A stretch of 64,000 bases of DNA, taken from Malaya genurostris (taxonomy: Eukaryota > Arthropoda > Insecta > Diptera > Culicidae). Location: positions 352,156,254 through 352,220,253 of the forward strand of contig NC_080571.1 of assembly GCF_030247185.1 (NCBI RefSeq). The letters are read 5' to 3'. The position numbers and the translations under genes are program-made. The notes below the pieces were generated by a model. The model had not been told where the DNA came from and ran no database searches. It was given only the letters and a program-made list of their open reading frames with translations. How positions within the stretch are numbered: position 1 is the first letter of the stretch; every line of letters begins with the position of its first letter. Below are positions 10,423 through 22,238 of this stretch, piece after piece.

Positions 10423-11239
10423 ACACATGGATCAATAAGTCCCGAGACTAACAATGGAAACAACATTTTTTTTGCAAAATTTTTTTTTATTCATCAACAT
10501 AATCACCTTTTAGGGTGATGGTTCCAACGTTTTTCCAATTTTTCAATACCATGTTTATAAAAAATTTATCTTTCGCTTCAAAATAAGCTTCAGTTTCAGC
10601 GATGCCTCATTTGAGCCAAATCTTTTTTCCTGGAGCATTTTTTTAAGATCAGCAAAGAGCCAGTAGTCACTGGGGGCTAAATCTGGCGACTTTTTGCAGG
10701 GTGCATTTTGTTCCATCGAAAGCAATCGCGGCACCCACTTGGAAAAAAACCTTTTTCATGCTCAATTTTTCATGAAGGATAGTAAATACACTTCCATATG
10801 ATATCTGTGTCATCTCAGCAATCTCACGGAACTTCACTTTACGATCTTTCATTATAATTTTTGTCACTTCACTCACATTTTCCGGTGTAACGGCTTCCAC
10901 AGGTCTACCCGAGCGTTCCGCGTCATTTGTGTCGGTACGACCACGTTCAAACTCGGCGAACCACCGACAAATCATTGCTTTTGATGGACAAGAGTCCGGA
11001 TAACATTTTTCAATCCATTGTTTTTAAAAAACAATATTTTATCAACTCGGTTTTTTCCATTTTTTAAACAAACTACAAAACGACTTTACTCCAACCTCGA
11101 TAACTCAGCTGTTTCTGGTTGGATCGACTTAAAATTTTGACCCGTTTCAAGCAAAGTTTAGTACTCTAGAAAGACGTGGTTACTGGTTTACTACGAGCGC
11201 CATCTCTGCTTTAGTCTCGGGACTTATTGATCCATGTGT
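10423..11239 (-). mobile_element. Internally deleted mariner element with TA duplication
   Basis: Terminal inverted repeats of at least 29 bp (left begins ACACATGGATCAATAAGTCC; the right end is its reverse complement) are flanked by TA on both sides (10421-10422 and 11240-11241), the target duplication of the IS630-Tc1-mariner superfamily. At 817 bp it is shorter than the usual 1.3 kb, because the central transposase region is missing. It is inserted inside the tandem-unit repeat. Confidence 0.88.
10487..11060 (-). pseudogene. Mariner transposase remnant, catalytic core deleted
   Basis: Read on the minus strand from the ATG at 11060 (MEKTE), a frameshift soon follows. A 102-codon open stretch (10975-10667) then gives the second half of the mariner DNA-binding region: FAEFERGRTDTNDAERSGRP, VTPENV, IIMKDRKVKFREIAE and ILHEKLSMKK. 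This is the paired-like helix-turn-helix part with the RSGRP linker. The first two catalytic aspartates (MDETW and QDN types) are absent. The C-terminus resumes near the other end (GIAETEAYFEAK and GDYVDE before the stop at 10487-10489). It cannot catalyse transposition; a binding-competent peptide is unlikely because of the frameshift. Confidence 0.8.
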
Positions 11240-12757
11240 TAATGATGCCTTCCTCATATTACTTATTTTTATAAAAATTTCACTGGAAGATTCTGTCAAG
11301 AAATTTTGTTTTCTATCTAGAGTAAAATAAGAAACTTTCTTTGGGTATAAACTAACATAACCTTTTCCATTTTTAAACAGTTATGTCAAGGTAATAAGAA
11401 TTTTAATTTATTTTGCATCGTCGCACTAAATAAATTTGTGGGAATCGATCAAATCATCTCTGAGAAAATTGAGTGAATCTCGTTCTAGAGTTTTTGACCA
11501 CTATTTCCATTACTTGGAACCAGAATAGCCGAAGTCGGTTCGTTCAGTAATTTACTAATATAGCCTACAAATTGAATCAGTTTTGAGCCAAATCTAGAAG
11601 AATTTTACCCTTTCTTGTATCGTCGCTCTAAATAACGGTGTTCAATCTAAACACACTTTACCATATGAAAGCATGATAAAATTTATTAGCAACCTTTGGG
11701 ACTGTGACATTTTTTATTTAATGAGTGATATTATTTGACACATACTCACACACATATACGCACAGACACATACATTGCTCAGCTTGATGAACTGTGTCGA
11801 ATGATATAGAAAACTTAGCCATTTGGTCCAATTCTAGTCAATTTTTCAAGAGATTGCATAAATTTTCTACATAAGTAAGGCAATAAATGTACTTTTATAG
11901 AAAAGCATAGTTATAACACTAACAAGTAAGTACAAATTGAATAAAAGAATTAGAAAATTTACAGATTTTTCACCTGAAAAATATAAATTTTAATGTGGCA
12001 ACCCTGCACGCTATACGAAATTGAACGAAGCATGCTGCGAACTGAGCAAAGCCGCACATACCGTCGCGTACTAGTTTTGCATCGTCATGACGATTTGAAT
12101 GTTTTGACACTCATCTTCCTATAATTTCGGAACCGGAAGTCGGATCTGGATGAAATTGCACAGCATGCTTAAAGACAATGAGAGCTTCAATTTGAATCAT
12201 GAAATCGGCTTAACCGTTGCTGAGAAATCGAATCGAGTTCCGTATTTTGGAGATTTTCTTCAAAAAATGCGATGCTTTCGGAATCGGAATCCGAAAACTA
12301 GTAGTCCCAAAGTAGTTTTATATATTCACTAACTAACAAGATCTGCCAACTAGATGAATTTATCAGTAAGTTGCACCTCGTTTCGCCATCGCTTGTGAAA
12401 AAATACTCATGAAATTGAAAATTTTCACTAATCGCACTTTAATATCGGAACCGGAAATCGGATCTGGATCATTTATTCGATTTCTTTTTAAAGAATCTTA
12501 AGACCCTTTATTTGCTTCTTTGTTTGTAAAAATTGGTTGAGAAAGTTCCGAGAAAATTGACTGCGCATTTTTTAATAAATTTGCACATATTTCCTAGTAA
12601 TTTCGGAACCGAAAGTCGGATCCAAATGAAATTTAGGAAAATTGTATGAGACCATAAGACCTTTCATTTGAGTCCAAGTTTGTCAAAATCGGTCACGCCA
12701 TCTCTGAGAAACGTGTGTGACTATAACCTTTCTATATGAGAAAGGCAAGCACAATGA

Positions 12758-13176
12758 AATATATAATAAATAAAAGAATGAATAAAATGATATGTTGCGA
12801 TATGCTATGATATCATATTACCATATGATTATATGCCATTTCGCATCCTCTCATTCTGCAATCAACGCATTCTATCGACCAATTGTCACCACAGACACAT
12901 GTGTAGGCATGAGACCTTGATATTTAGTTAAAAGATTACTTTAAAAGTGATGATTTATAAGGAAAACAAATTTATATTTTGCGCAGAGGTACGTAGTACT
13001 ACTCATAATAAACCCTATAATATAATATAATATAATACAATATAATATGATAATATAATAATAACATAAAATAATATAAGAGGTAATATGATATCATAGC
13101 ATAAGACGATAATATATGAAATAATATTCTATGATACAATATATCAGTTAATGTCGCAGCGTACGTTACGCTCTTC
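12758..13176. repeat. Degenerate ATAAT tract and repeat module before the AAT array
   Basis: Long runs of degenerate ATAATATAAT occupy 13015-13145. The stretch 12836-12915 (CATTTCGCATCCTCTCATTC, then CAGACACATG) is a diverged copy of 13499-13600 on the far side of the microsatellite. No gene is seen. Confidence 0.55.
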
Positions 13177-13429
<253 letters not shown>

Positions 13430-13780
13430 CATGATGTAATAAACAACAGTATTATACTATGATAAACATTGCACTTTAGGATGGGCTTTAACTTATAAGT
13501 CATTTCGCACCCTCTCATTCTGCCACTAACGCAGAAGGTAATAGCATCCAGTCGATGCCGCTCTATTGACCAAATGTCATCATAGACACACGGGGAGACA
13601 TGGGATAGGAACTAGTGAGGACTTAGTTATCTCACCATTTGACGACCAATTTTCAACAGATAACCCTAATAATTTATAATGTATTTATCGTCAACAGTAT
13701 TCAACAGTATTATAATGTATTTATCGTCAACAGATGTTCAACTTGACGAGTGGTGTGGTGCTCTCATTCGGTTGTAAAGC
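13430..13780. repeat. Diverged module duplicate after the AAT array
   Basis: 13499-13600 repeats the 12836-12915 module (CATTTCGCACCCTCTCATTC). Within 13680-13735 the 25-bp segment TATAATGTATTTATCGTCAA plus CAGTA is present twice in succession. No gene is seen. Confidence 0.5.
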
Positions 13781-13794
13781 CTCATCTGCAAAGG

Positions 13795-14480
13795 ATTCTG
13801 GAACTGAATTCGAAAACTAAATTTTGGAACTGAGCTCAGTTTTAGATTTAAATTAATCAAAATTAAGTTTTAGATTTAAGTTTCAGAACTCAGTTTCAAA
13901 ATTTAATTCCAGAATAATACAGGTTCAAAAGTTAAAAGTCAGACTCTGACACTAATTTAGATTCTGGAACAAGATTTTTGGAATCGGTTTCTTGACTAGA
14001 TCTTGAAACTGAATTTAGTGCCTAAATTTAAGTTCGGAATCCAGAAATCTGATTCAGGAGTTCAATTTCGGAATTTAGAAACAAAATTCAAGATATAAAT
14101 TATCCTTAAATTCATTTTCAAATTTTATTTCTTGATTCAGTTTCAGAACTGCACTTTCCACTATTTAGGTTCAGAATCTAGAATGTTGGAATTGAATTTG
14201 AAAATTGGGTTCTGGAACCAGATTTTGGAACTGAATTCAGTTGCTTAATTCAAATTTGGAATTCACGTGCAGGACTCAGTTTTAGAAATCAATTCTGAAT
14301 CTTGATTTGGAAAATGAGTTCAGTTCCAGAATTCTAGAGCTTAATTTTAATAAACTGAACTCCTGATTTGATTTTCGAACCTAAACTTTGCAACTGAATT
14401 CGGAGCCAGTCCCAGGTTCCGAATTTTGTTATTTAATTCAGTTCCACTTCCCGAATGTCCATAACTCAGATTCTGGTGTA
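13795..14480. repeat. Degenerate minisatellite of the TGGAACTGAATTC type
   Basis: About 680 bp consist of diverged short words such as TTCTGGAACTGAATTC, CAGTTTTAGATTTAA and GAATTCAGTTCCAGA, occurring in both orientations with irregular spacing of about 15-30 bp. The same vocabulary occurs at 20650-20850, 35868-36235 and 56470-56560. No coding frame is supported. Confidence 0.6.
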
Positions 14481-14586
14481 AATAAATGAATAATTGCTAA
14501 AAGTACTCAACAGCTATAAACAACATTGAATAAATTCCACCAATCGATTCGCAAAGATCTTTAGGAGGTTCACTGAGAATATTAAT

Positions 14587-15240
14587 CTACAAAAAAAACC
14601 TTTTCTTAATCCAAATAGTGGTGTGATAATACTATAAAAAACATTGAAACAAATTTTTTTCGTTTCGATAATTCCTGACACGATATGGGCGGATTTTCAA
14701 CACAACTTCATTCAGATTGTTTCGGTTGGTTCAAAAGAAGTTTAACTCAACGCTTACGTTGCATATTTGACAACTATCGAACCCAAAGGTAGCAGCAATA
14801 ATACATTTGAACTTGACTATTGGCTACTTTCTGAAAAAAGTGCGGATAGAACTCGACGCATTTTGTTGGTTAGGTCACTTATACCGGTAGAAAATGGGCG
14901 TTTTGACGGTTACGTCACTAATATCGTTATATCCCCGGATCTTGAAGCTATAGACATTTGATCTTTGAACTTTATCCATAATACAATAGTAGCATTTAAA
15001 TAATCCTAATCTTCCTGGAATTGGTTCAGCAATTTCCGAGACAATTGAACAGTAAGCAAAACAGTGGACTTTTGTCGTTTACGTCACTTATACCATTATA
15101 TATCCGGATCCGGAAATGATAGCCATTTTATATTCGACCTTGTTCTTTAACCCAATAGTAGCGTTCAAACGAGTCTAAGTTTGTTGAATTAGGTTCTGGC
15201 ATCTCCGAGAAAACTGAGCAGATAAAAACAATCGAAATAT
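14587..15240 (+). repeat. Tandem-unit interspersed repeat, divergent copy
   Basis: It starts with the hallmark CTTTTCTTAATCCAAATAGTGG (compare TTAATCCACCTAGTGG at 22255). Two units about 170 bp apart are recognisable: GTTACGTCACTAATATCGTT (14908) and GTTTACGTCACTTATACCAT (15078), each followed by a CCGGATC word and a TCCGAGA(C/A)AA word. A 64-codon open frame (14767-14961) lies across a unit and looks incidental. Confidence 0.5.
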
Positions 15241-15485
15241 GCACACTAATACGATATTCGGAAGAGTTGCAGAAGCATGGCTGTTTTATTCGTATTCACG
15301 TCCTCCAGTTATGTCTCTAACATTACCCACTTTTTACAAGGAACTGCTTTTTTAAAATGTTTTAAATATTGGATAAAAGTTTTAGATCAATACAGTCATT
15401 CCAGCGATTTTCTCTGTGGCATCGACGATTTTCTCTCTCTTTTCTTCAATAATAAGCCATCATTGAGATTTGAGAACAAATAATA

Positions 15486-16759
15486 AAGACTGTCCCAGAT
15501 AGTATGGACGCAACCTAAAACCACAGCCATTTTGCAGTGGTTTAGAATCTGTCAATTTTTATGGCTGCGTTCTGTTGTTTACACTCTTCTCTAACCACTT
15601 GTGCAGTTGTTTACTCGTTTTCATTACTTTGTTTCGAAATGCGTGGACTTTCAGCAGAATAACGTCTAAAAATTGTGTACAAATGGTGCACAGAACGCGG
15701 ACTGGCACTGAGAAAGATAGCAAAAATGGAAGAAGTAAGTGAAAAAGCCGTGCGACCAAAACGTAGTCCGAAACAAAAAGCATCGATCAGGCAGAGGGTT
15801 CGAAAGCTGTACAATACGATTCTTGCTGGAAATTTGAACTTCATAATCATGGACGACGGAACCTACGTGAAACTCGATTACAAATCCTTGCCGGGACCAC
15901 AATATTATACGGTGCGAGAAGGCAAGTGTTAAACCAGTCCGAGATATCGATTGAAGTCGAAAAATTTGGTAAGAGAGCTATGGTCTGGCAAACAATTTGT
16001 AGCTGCGGTAAGATTTCGAAACCCTTCATTACCACTGCTTCAATGAACAGCGAAATATACATCAAGGAATGTTAACAAAAACGACTTCTACCCATGATTC
16101 GAAGCAACAAGGATCCTGTTGTCTTCTGGCCAGATCTTGCTTCTTGTACTACTCGAAATCAACGGTAGAATGGTATACTACCAAAAATGTCACTTTCGTG
16201 CCAAAAGACATGAATCCACATGGCTCGGCAGCCGAAACCATTCAATAGTTCGAAAAAGAAAAGTGTCAAAACTTGTCGCCAAGTGCACGGAATTTAATGA
16301 GGAACGTTCGCAGGAAGGTGCGCCAGTTAGTCTACAATGGCTAAATAGCAAATGTTGAGAATAATTTTCTGTTGTTGTAGTCTAATATTATCAGTATATC
16401 GAATAAAATTTGAATATCTAAGAGCAAATTCAGCAGCTGCAAGATTCATATGGGTGGTCTATAATGTAACTGAAACTGAAACAAACGTATCCCCAGCAAG
16501 CCGTTTTAGTTTTATTCATTCGAACAGTTCTACTGTCAAATTTAAAACTGGTATACGCTGCCGTTCTATTTTTCTATATTTGAAACACAGATAAAACGCT
16601 GCTGGGCCTCCAAGTTAATGTTGTTATAATTATTAGATTTAAATTTTAAAACTGACATAAAAATGGCATCTAGAACTAGAACACTCCTGAATATGCCCTA
16701 ACGCTTGTGAATTATTTACAGTGAAATCAAAGTGCGTCCATACTTTCTGGGACAGTCTT
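15486..16759 (+). mobile_element. DD37E-type (ITmD37E-like) transposon with TA duplication
   Basis: Terminal inverted repeats of about 26 bp begin AAGACTGTCCCAGATAGTAT on the left; the right end is the complement with one or two differences. TA dinucleotides flank it at 15484-15485 and 16760-16761. The 1,274-bp length is close to that of complete elements, but the transposase is broken. The internal region from about 16360 to 16730 is unrelated-looking AT-rich filler. Confidence 0.88.
15655..16356 (+). pseudogene. DD37E-type transposase, broken, catalytic Glu region deleted
   Basis: In order it reads an N-terminal HTH part (KIVYKWCTERGLALRKIAKM), an abrupt join EKAVRPKRSPKQK that suggests loss of the second DNA-binding half, and the first catalytic motif (IIMDDGTYVKLDYKSLPGPQ). 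A 1-nt deletion near 15922 brings a TAA at 15930. In another frame follow MVWQTICSCGKISKPFIT, a stop, and the second catalytic motif (VVFWPDLAS). After DMNPHGSAAETIQ the region that should hold the third acidic residue (the RPIE motif seen at 23.98 kb) is missing. The tail NLMRNVRRKVRQLVYNG ends near 16352. It cannot be active. Confidence 0.85.
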
Positions 16760-16761
16760 TA

Positions 16762-17700
16762 GTCTGACGGATACAAATTGGACGAATATGGTGGATCAAC
16801 GATGTTTGCCTTCGTTGCGATGCTCTTGTGTGTCGGTGCATTGTCTTATAGATAACATTTTTCATCGCTTCGAATGAGTCCTCTCGACTCTATTTCAGCA
16901 TGCTTCCGAAGTGCACATGCGTTTATGTTTTTATTTCGGAAAATCCGTTTATGTTTTTATTTCGCTAAACCGAATTAATCAATACCTGTCTGAATATGAT
17001 TAATCTGAACTGTGGTATAGTTACTACGACCATTGTCGAAACATTTCAATTTAATGGGTTCTCCCGGGAATGAATCGATTGAGAGTTTTAAAAAAACTTT
17101 CATGTACGAATAAATGAAAATATAAATGTCTTTTTATAAGGTGGCACAAAATAAAACTAAATCTGTAACGTTTCCAGTGGTATAACTACAAAACGTAGTC
17201 GTATGTTTTTGATGGGTTGAAGGAAGAAATTGGTTGGTAGTTTGGGTTCGCACTCAGGATAGTTTATCAGGGCAATAAACGTTTTGCTTTATTGCTCTAT
17301 AGTGGAATTATGATTACGCGAACGACCTGCTTTAAGACCGAATGAGACCGGTAGTTGGTGTCGGCAATGTTCTGTTAAATGGTTCGAAAATTTAATTCAT
17401 TGTCCCGAAATAAGTGTGGATTATTACATTATTTGCAGCTAGTGGAAGTTTTGTTTTCTGGAAATTCAAAACCAAGTAACAATATTTAATCGACCACCTT
17501 CTCTAGATGTGCAACCTTAATTACACATAATCAACAGAGGAACAACATGCGTTTTATGTTATCACGAAAGCCTTGTTTGGGGCTCCGACCAAAAATTTCC
17601 ATAAAACGATATGGCAGTTAAAATGAGTAATTTCCAAGTAATTTCGACGATTTCATACCACCTGTGTTCCTGGAAAAGCTTAATTCCAAATGCGACAATA
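16762..17700. other. Spacer with a possible mariner scrap at its start
   Basis: On the minus strand, 16880-16780 gives words like SNEAMKNVIYK..APTHKSIATKANIVDPPYS, vaguely like the second and third catalytic region of a mariner/Tc1 transposase, but too short to assign. A 20-bp phrase GTTTATGTTTTTATTTCG occurs twice at 16921-16963. Otherwise no gene is seen. Confidence 0.3.
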
Positions 17701-17715
17701 ACGACCTTGGAATCG

Positions 17716-17723
17716 TATAAAAG
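17716..17723 (+). promoter_or_regulatory. Possible TATA box
   Basis: TATAAAAG stands in a locally GC-richer context and is followed within 500 bp by the most CpG-rich part of the surrounding 4 kb. There is no clear initiator and no recognised gene downstream, so this may be chance. Confidence 0.2.
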
Positions 17724-17767
17724 GAACCGGTCGATTGGGCGCAAAATTTCTATAGATTGATTACCGT

Positions 17768-18252
17768 GTGTTTCCCAATGGATTTACAAACGTTAGCTGC
17801 TCCACGTTTCTTCGACTTGTTCCTGTTTATGTGAAATTAGTTGAACAAAGTAAAAAATTAAACCCACTCGTTTTTTTGAGTACGGGAGGTTTTGCGCTGT
17901 TTGAGTCTGGGGCCGAAGTCGAGCCCGGTGGATCGAGGAAATGCATATTGGGCGATAACGATCTCCGCGCGAACGGATATGCATCCATAAATGACCGTAT
18001 TTTAAATATTACTCGTTGATCTATATCTCGACCAATGCGTCGTCGCTGGTCTCGTTTTGTCCCACGGAATCGTTCCTTGTGTGCTTCGCTGATTCTACCG
18101 GTAGAATGTCGCCAGCTCGCGCGTATATGCAAATCGTTGGACGAAGGCTACGGCGAGTGAAAATTTACGTATTCCGTTGTCCTTTGTGGGGCTTGGTCGG
18201 TCGGTCGGTTGGCCGGAGTCATCGTCCATTCAGTTTTTTCGGAATCGGGTGA
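17768..18252. other. CpG-rich block with overlapping unrecognised open frames
   Basis: Open frames lie on both strands: 17768-18019 plus (83 codons), 18016-18252 plus (78 codons) and 17827-18132 minus (101 codons). The block is richer in G+C and CpG than its flanks, with CTCGCGCGTATATGCAAAT at about 18116 and a GGTC(GGTC) run at 18195-18212. I recognise none of the predicted peptides. It could be an exon or a promoter-proximal region of a host gene. Confidence 0.2.
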
Positions 18253-18380
18253 TATTTTTTTTTTGGCGAGTGTGCCATCTTCTGTTTCGCTCAAAAATAA
18301 AATCATCATTATAATATAAATGCGAATTCATAAATCTTCCGTATTAGATTCAATTTTATATTTCTGCTGAGTTGGATTTA

Positions 18381-18834
18381 GGTCCGAAGCATGGCTGTAG
18401 ATCCAAATGGCGAATCAGTTAGGATTGCAAGTTGCAGCAAGCGAACGATAATGATGATGACAGTGGGGAAAATGGAAAGAATAATATTTTTCAGTTTGTC
18501 CAATTCAATCACATGCATGTACCTCAGGATGACGCACAGTGGCTTCGACAGACTGAGTTTGCTACACGAGGTACGAGGAACGAAGAAGAACATACCGATG
18601 GTCCTGTTCCACTGACTCCAAGTCCACCGAATGTAGCTATTTTCTCCTTCGCTGTGCAGACAATCTTTAAGGCGACTGTTTGATTTATCGTGTTTTTCGT
18701 TTCGCTTTGCCGGAGACAATGGACATCAATTTTGCCTCTCCACAACTCATCAAGTTTTGTCGAGCTCCTCTGGCAGCGCTCTAGCCGCAGATCCCTCAGA
18801 CTAACGACTCCCCGAAAACGGTGTATGAAATAAA
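18381..18834 (+). other. Candidate terminal exon with poly(A) signal
   Basis: A possible splice acceptor (TTTATATTTCTGCTGAG...TTTAG) ends at about 18380, another TTAG at 18422. After it the frame 18423-18683 is open for 86 codons and has balanced, soluble-protein-like composition (NDNDDDSGENGKNN, then FQFVQFNHMHVPQDDAQWLR and RGTRNEEEHTDGP), unlike the Ile/Lys/Asn-rich noise of neighbouring frames. AATAAA follows at 18829-18834. No donor or upstream exon is identified and no family is recognised. Confidence 0.25.
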
Positions 18835-18839
18835 TGAAT

Positions 18840-20640
18840 GGTAAATTTTTTATTCAATTATATGCATGGATAAAAATATAAATATGTCAACTAAACGTCA
18901 AAAGGTTGATGCCGAGAGATAAATTTTGCTGTATAAAGTTGCTGTTTTTGCTCAAGTGTTTTAAAGAAGCGGAACTGGCACCAGCAATCAACGACATCAA
19001 TACAACGGTAAGTTTGTATTTCCCTATTTTAACGATTATTCAAAGAAGAAGTTGGCTTCATAAATTTTTGGATTTATGCAGTGCGGTATAATTAGCCAAT
19101 GAATAAATATTTGTGACTGAGTTTAGCGTAGTTTGGCGTGTCGTTTCATGATTTATTTTTCGTCGAAGAAATATAAAATAAATCCTTTTTATTCGTACTA
19201 AATCAATATAAGTTATCGAGAAGGATTAAACCATTCCAAAATGTACTGTTTGTGCAGCATCAATAGAATGCAGAGTTTATGTACGTACAGAATATCTATC
19301 GCCTAAGGTGATCATATAAATTCCCGCAAATTTGTGGGTTCTTTTATTGATTCCAACCAGCACATATTGAATAGTCCCCCACTAAATCAAACATTCAAAT
19401 CATAATTTGAAATCAATTTCAACCCTACAGACTATTCTATGAAAAAAAAAATCACTCTTCGGAATACCTTTTGGTCATTCTTCATTTTTTTTTATTTTTA
19501 CCGGATACATCAATGGAAAATCAAACATTCAGCTCCCCTTTGCTTGGGAACGGACTAAAAAGGTAACGTAGGAAAAATCGTGACTCCTCGCGTGGCGGAG
19601 AGTGAGTGTCCAGAGAAAATCAATTCAGCAACAGTAACTTTCCAAATATTTCACAAATTATTGTCCATCATTCGGAAAACCGAGACGCCATAAATCAGAA
19701 GTCGATTCCCTTGATCCCCAACAATTTATATCAATAATAATAAAAAATATCTATATCCTCCTTGGTACTCGTTTGATATCTCTATCATCTCTTCTACACA
19801 TCGCACTTATGGCAGTGGATGGTCATCGCTGGACCGAAGTGCCAAAGTGAAAACCATCATTGGTATCAATTGGTAAGGGGATTTCTATTGAATGGGACGC
19901 ACGAAAAGGTAAACAAAAATATAGCCTCCGGGTATCTCTCTCGAGAGATCAGCCGAAGAAATCATACATTTATTACTGCACCTAATCCGCTCCGGAGTTA
20001 TGAATTCCATAAAGATATATTTCAAGGATAGCTGGCATGGCACAGTCGGACCTGTAACCGTCTGCCACGGGATCAAATACCCGAAGTTGAAGCGTGATGC
20101 TGGTGTTGTTTACTTTTATTGGCGAGAGGATTTCCGATTTCCCTTGCAGCGAGCTTGCCTCTATTGTCAAGGTTCAGAGGGGATTACGGTTTTGAATTAT
20201 AGTGTCCCTTCGCATTGATTTGCTCTATATGTTTGATATTGGATTTTCTCTGCTGCTCAGAAGTTTTCCTCGCACACTGATTCGTGAATACCATATGGTA
20301 AAAATCAATGCGGATTCTGTACTGCCAGATTTCACAGACGGAATATATTTTCAATATCTAGTTGACTTGTAAAATAAAAAGGCGGGTGGGTAATGTCACA
20401 GACATAACTGCACCACGTGAAAATTAGTTGATTGAGAGCAACTTTTACTGTTTCGGCTTTTGAATTTTAAAGGTGTATGTAAAGTATAACTTTTTGACGA
20501 TTCATTACAATTAAATACAAATAAGAGTAAAAATACTATGCTATATTACTTACTCAATAGAGGAAGTTTTGGCGGAATATTTTTGTTTGTGGAATAATTC
20601 TGATGTTTGCAAGTGTTGAATACTTTTTTCAAAATCAAAA
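18840..20640. other. Spacer, no supported gene
   Basis: There are several 60-72 codon open frames on both strands (for example 20000-20218 plus) but none with a recognisable motif. Base composition is ordinary for the window. Nothing tandem is visible. Confidence 0.4.
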
Positions 20641-20649
20641 ATATGGAAC

Positions 20650-20850
20650 AGGATCAGAATTCTGTTGCAAAATTCTGGATTGGAATCCAGATCATGAATT
20701 CAATTCATGAATTCAGTTCCAGAATAATGAAGCTGAACTCATTTTCAAGAACTGAATTCTGAGCTTGAATTCCGAACCTGAATAAAGGAAGTTCCTAATT
20801 TAAATCCTGAGGTTCTGAAAATGAATTCCGAAACTCAATTTTGATACTCA
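20650..20850. repeat. Degenerate TGGAACTGAATTC minisatellite
   Basis: A short array of the same diverged words as at 13795-14480 (GAATTCAATTCATGAATTC, TTCAGTTCCAGAATAATG, ACTGAATTCTGAGCTTG), again in mixed orientation. Confidence 0.55.
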
Positions 20851-21635
20851 GTAGCCGATTTTTATTTCGCGTTTTTTCTAAGCTTTCGAGATAAAAATTC
20901 CCGATTTTAGAATAGGCCCGAATCGCCTCTGTTTAGTTTTATTTTTAAATATTCCTTCAATTCAAGCTTCAAACAGTAATCCCATGATTTGATTTTACGT
21001 TTCGTCTTTGACTCATCAGTGCGTAGCAGTTTGTGTTGAACTGTTAGCGCGACCTGACGGCTCAACATAAACCGCTAGGCAGACGTGATGTGAATTCAAC
21101 TTGCTTCATTCCGAATGAAAAGTGGAAATTTCAGTTCGGTGGTTAAAATATAAACGACATCATGGCAATATAAACCAAACTAAACTCAGTTTACATACTT
21201 AGAATTTGGACTACTGGGGAATCCATCAAGAAGAAGAAAAAGAAATACTTTTTTAATTTCGTGAGCCCCATTGAAATCAATTTTTCACACAAATTTGAGC
21301 ATAACACAAGTAATGTCTCAAAACGGTATTACTGAGACAAATTATGATGAAATATGAGCAATCATTAGTATGATTAAAAACAACGCTTGGTCTGCGAAAT
21401 GTGGCAGAATATGTGACGTAATCGCTGAAGTTGGCTGTAATGGTTCAAACAAAAATATTGATATTGTCATCAAGCGTGAACAAAAAGTATCTATAATTCA
21501 TTTAAAAGTTCAAGAGAAATGGTAAAATATTATTCCCAAGGGTTTTATCACATAATTAAAAAGAAATGAAACAATGAAAAATGAAAATCAATAATATATT
21601 TCACCGCAGTTTTTCGCAATAATAAAGTTTATCTA
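20851..21635. other. Spacer, no gene seen
   Basis: AT-rich sequence with no supported coding frame or repeat structure. Confidence 0.4.
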
Positions 21636-21645
21636 CACTGAAAAT

Positions 21646-22170
21646 AAATTGCACGCCTGCATCATGTGCAAAGCATTTGAACTATCATTGCATGTAGAAC
21701 ACATGAATTCATGAAAACATACACTCAACTTATAAAATGAGTGTAAAATCTGTTGATATTTAGTGGAAATCATGTTTCATTTATCTAAAATGCACTTCAA
21801 AATGATAAGATATATCGCTACCTCTAGATTCTATATGAATTTCATATGAACGTCACATTGTTTTCCATATAGATTTCAATTGAAACACAGTTTACCAAAT
21901 CAAATGTTTTGCACGATGATTTGTGCTGTACTCATTTCCACTAGAAAATTAAGTGTTTAACACATGTAGTTCGATTCGATAGCAAAACACATCACATCCA
22001 AAAGAAAAACACACCAAAGCTAAGTGAAAATAATCACATCTTGCATCTTAGTGAATTTGCACATGGAATCTTGAAACAAATCGCTTTGGTTATCTAGTGA
22101 AATTAAAAAGCACATTAAATTGAAATGATATTTACATATGAATCATCAAAAATTTCATCAGTGTACTCCA
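21646..22170. repeat. Possible MITE with short terminal inverted repeats
   Basis: The block opens with TACACTGAAAAT and closes with ATTTCATCAGTGTA, so TACACTGA is inverted at its ends. The interior is AT-rich with many near-palindromic words (ATTCATATGAAC, ATGAATTCATG). No transposase is present. The ends are short, so chance pairing is possible. Confidence 0.3.
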
Positions 22171-22238
22171 ATTTTTGGGAACCTGCGACTATCGGTTGAA
22201 ACTAAGTAGAACAATCAGAAACCATTATAGTAAAAATA

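Larger units (their letters stand above)
10386..12757 (+). repeat. Culicine tandem-unit interspersed repeat, split by a mariner
   Basis: The repeat begins at ACCTGTCTTAATCCACC (about 10396), is interrupted at 10423-11239 by a mariner element, and continues ATGATGCCTTCCTC. Its body has units of about 155-160 bp around the motif TCGGAACCGGAAGTCGGATC, seen near 12125, 12446 and 12604, each followed by a conserved stretch like CCTTTCATTTGA and a TCTGAGAAA word. A CA-rich patch sits at 11736-11775. It ends at ATATGAGAAAGGCAAG near 12755. The same architecture recurs at 14587-15240, 22239-22813, 36434-37025 and 48034-49059. No protein is encoded. Confidence 0.65.

Noticed and set aside
16780..16880. 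Mariner transposase piece on the minus strand
   Set aside because: Only a few suggestive residues; not enough to call a separate element.
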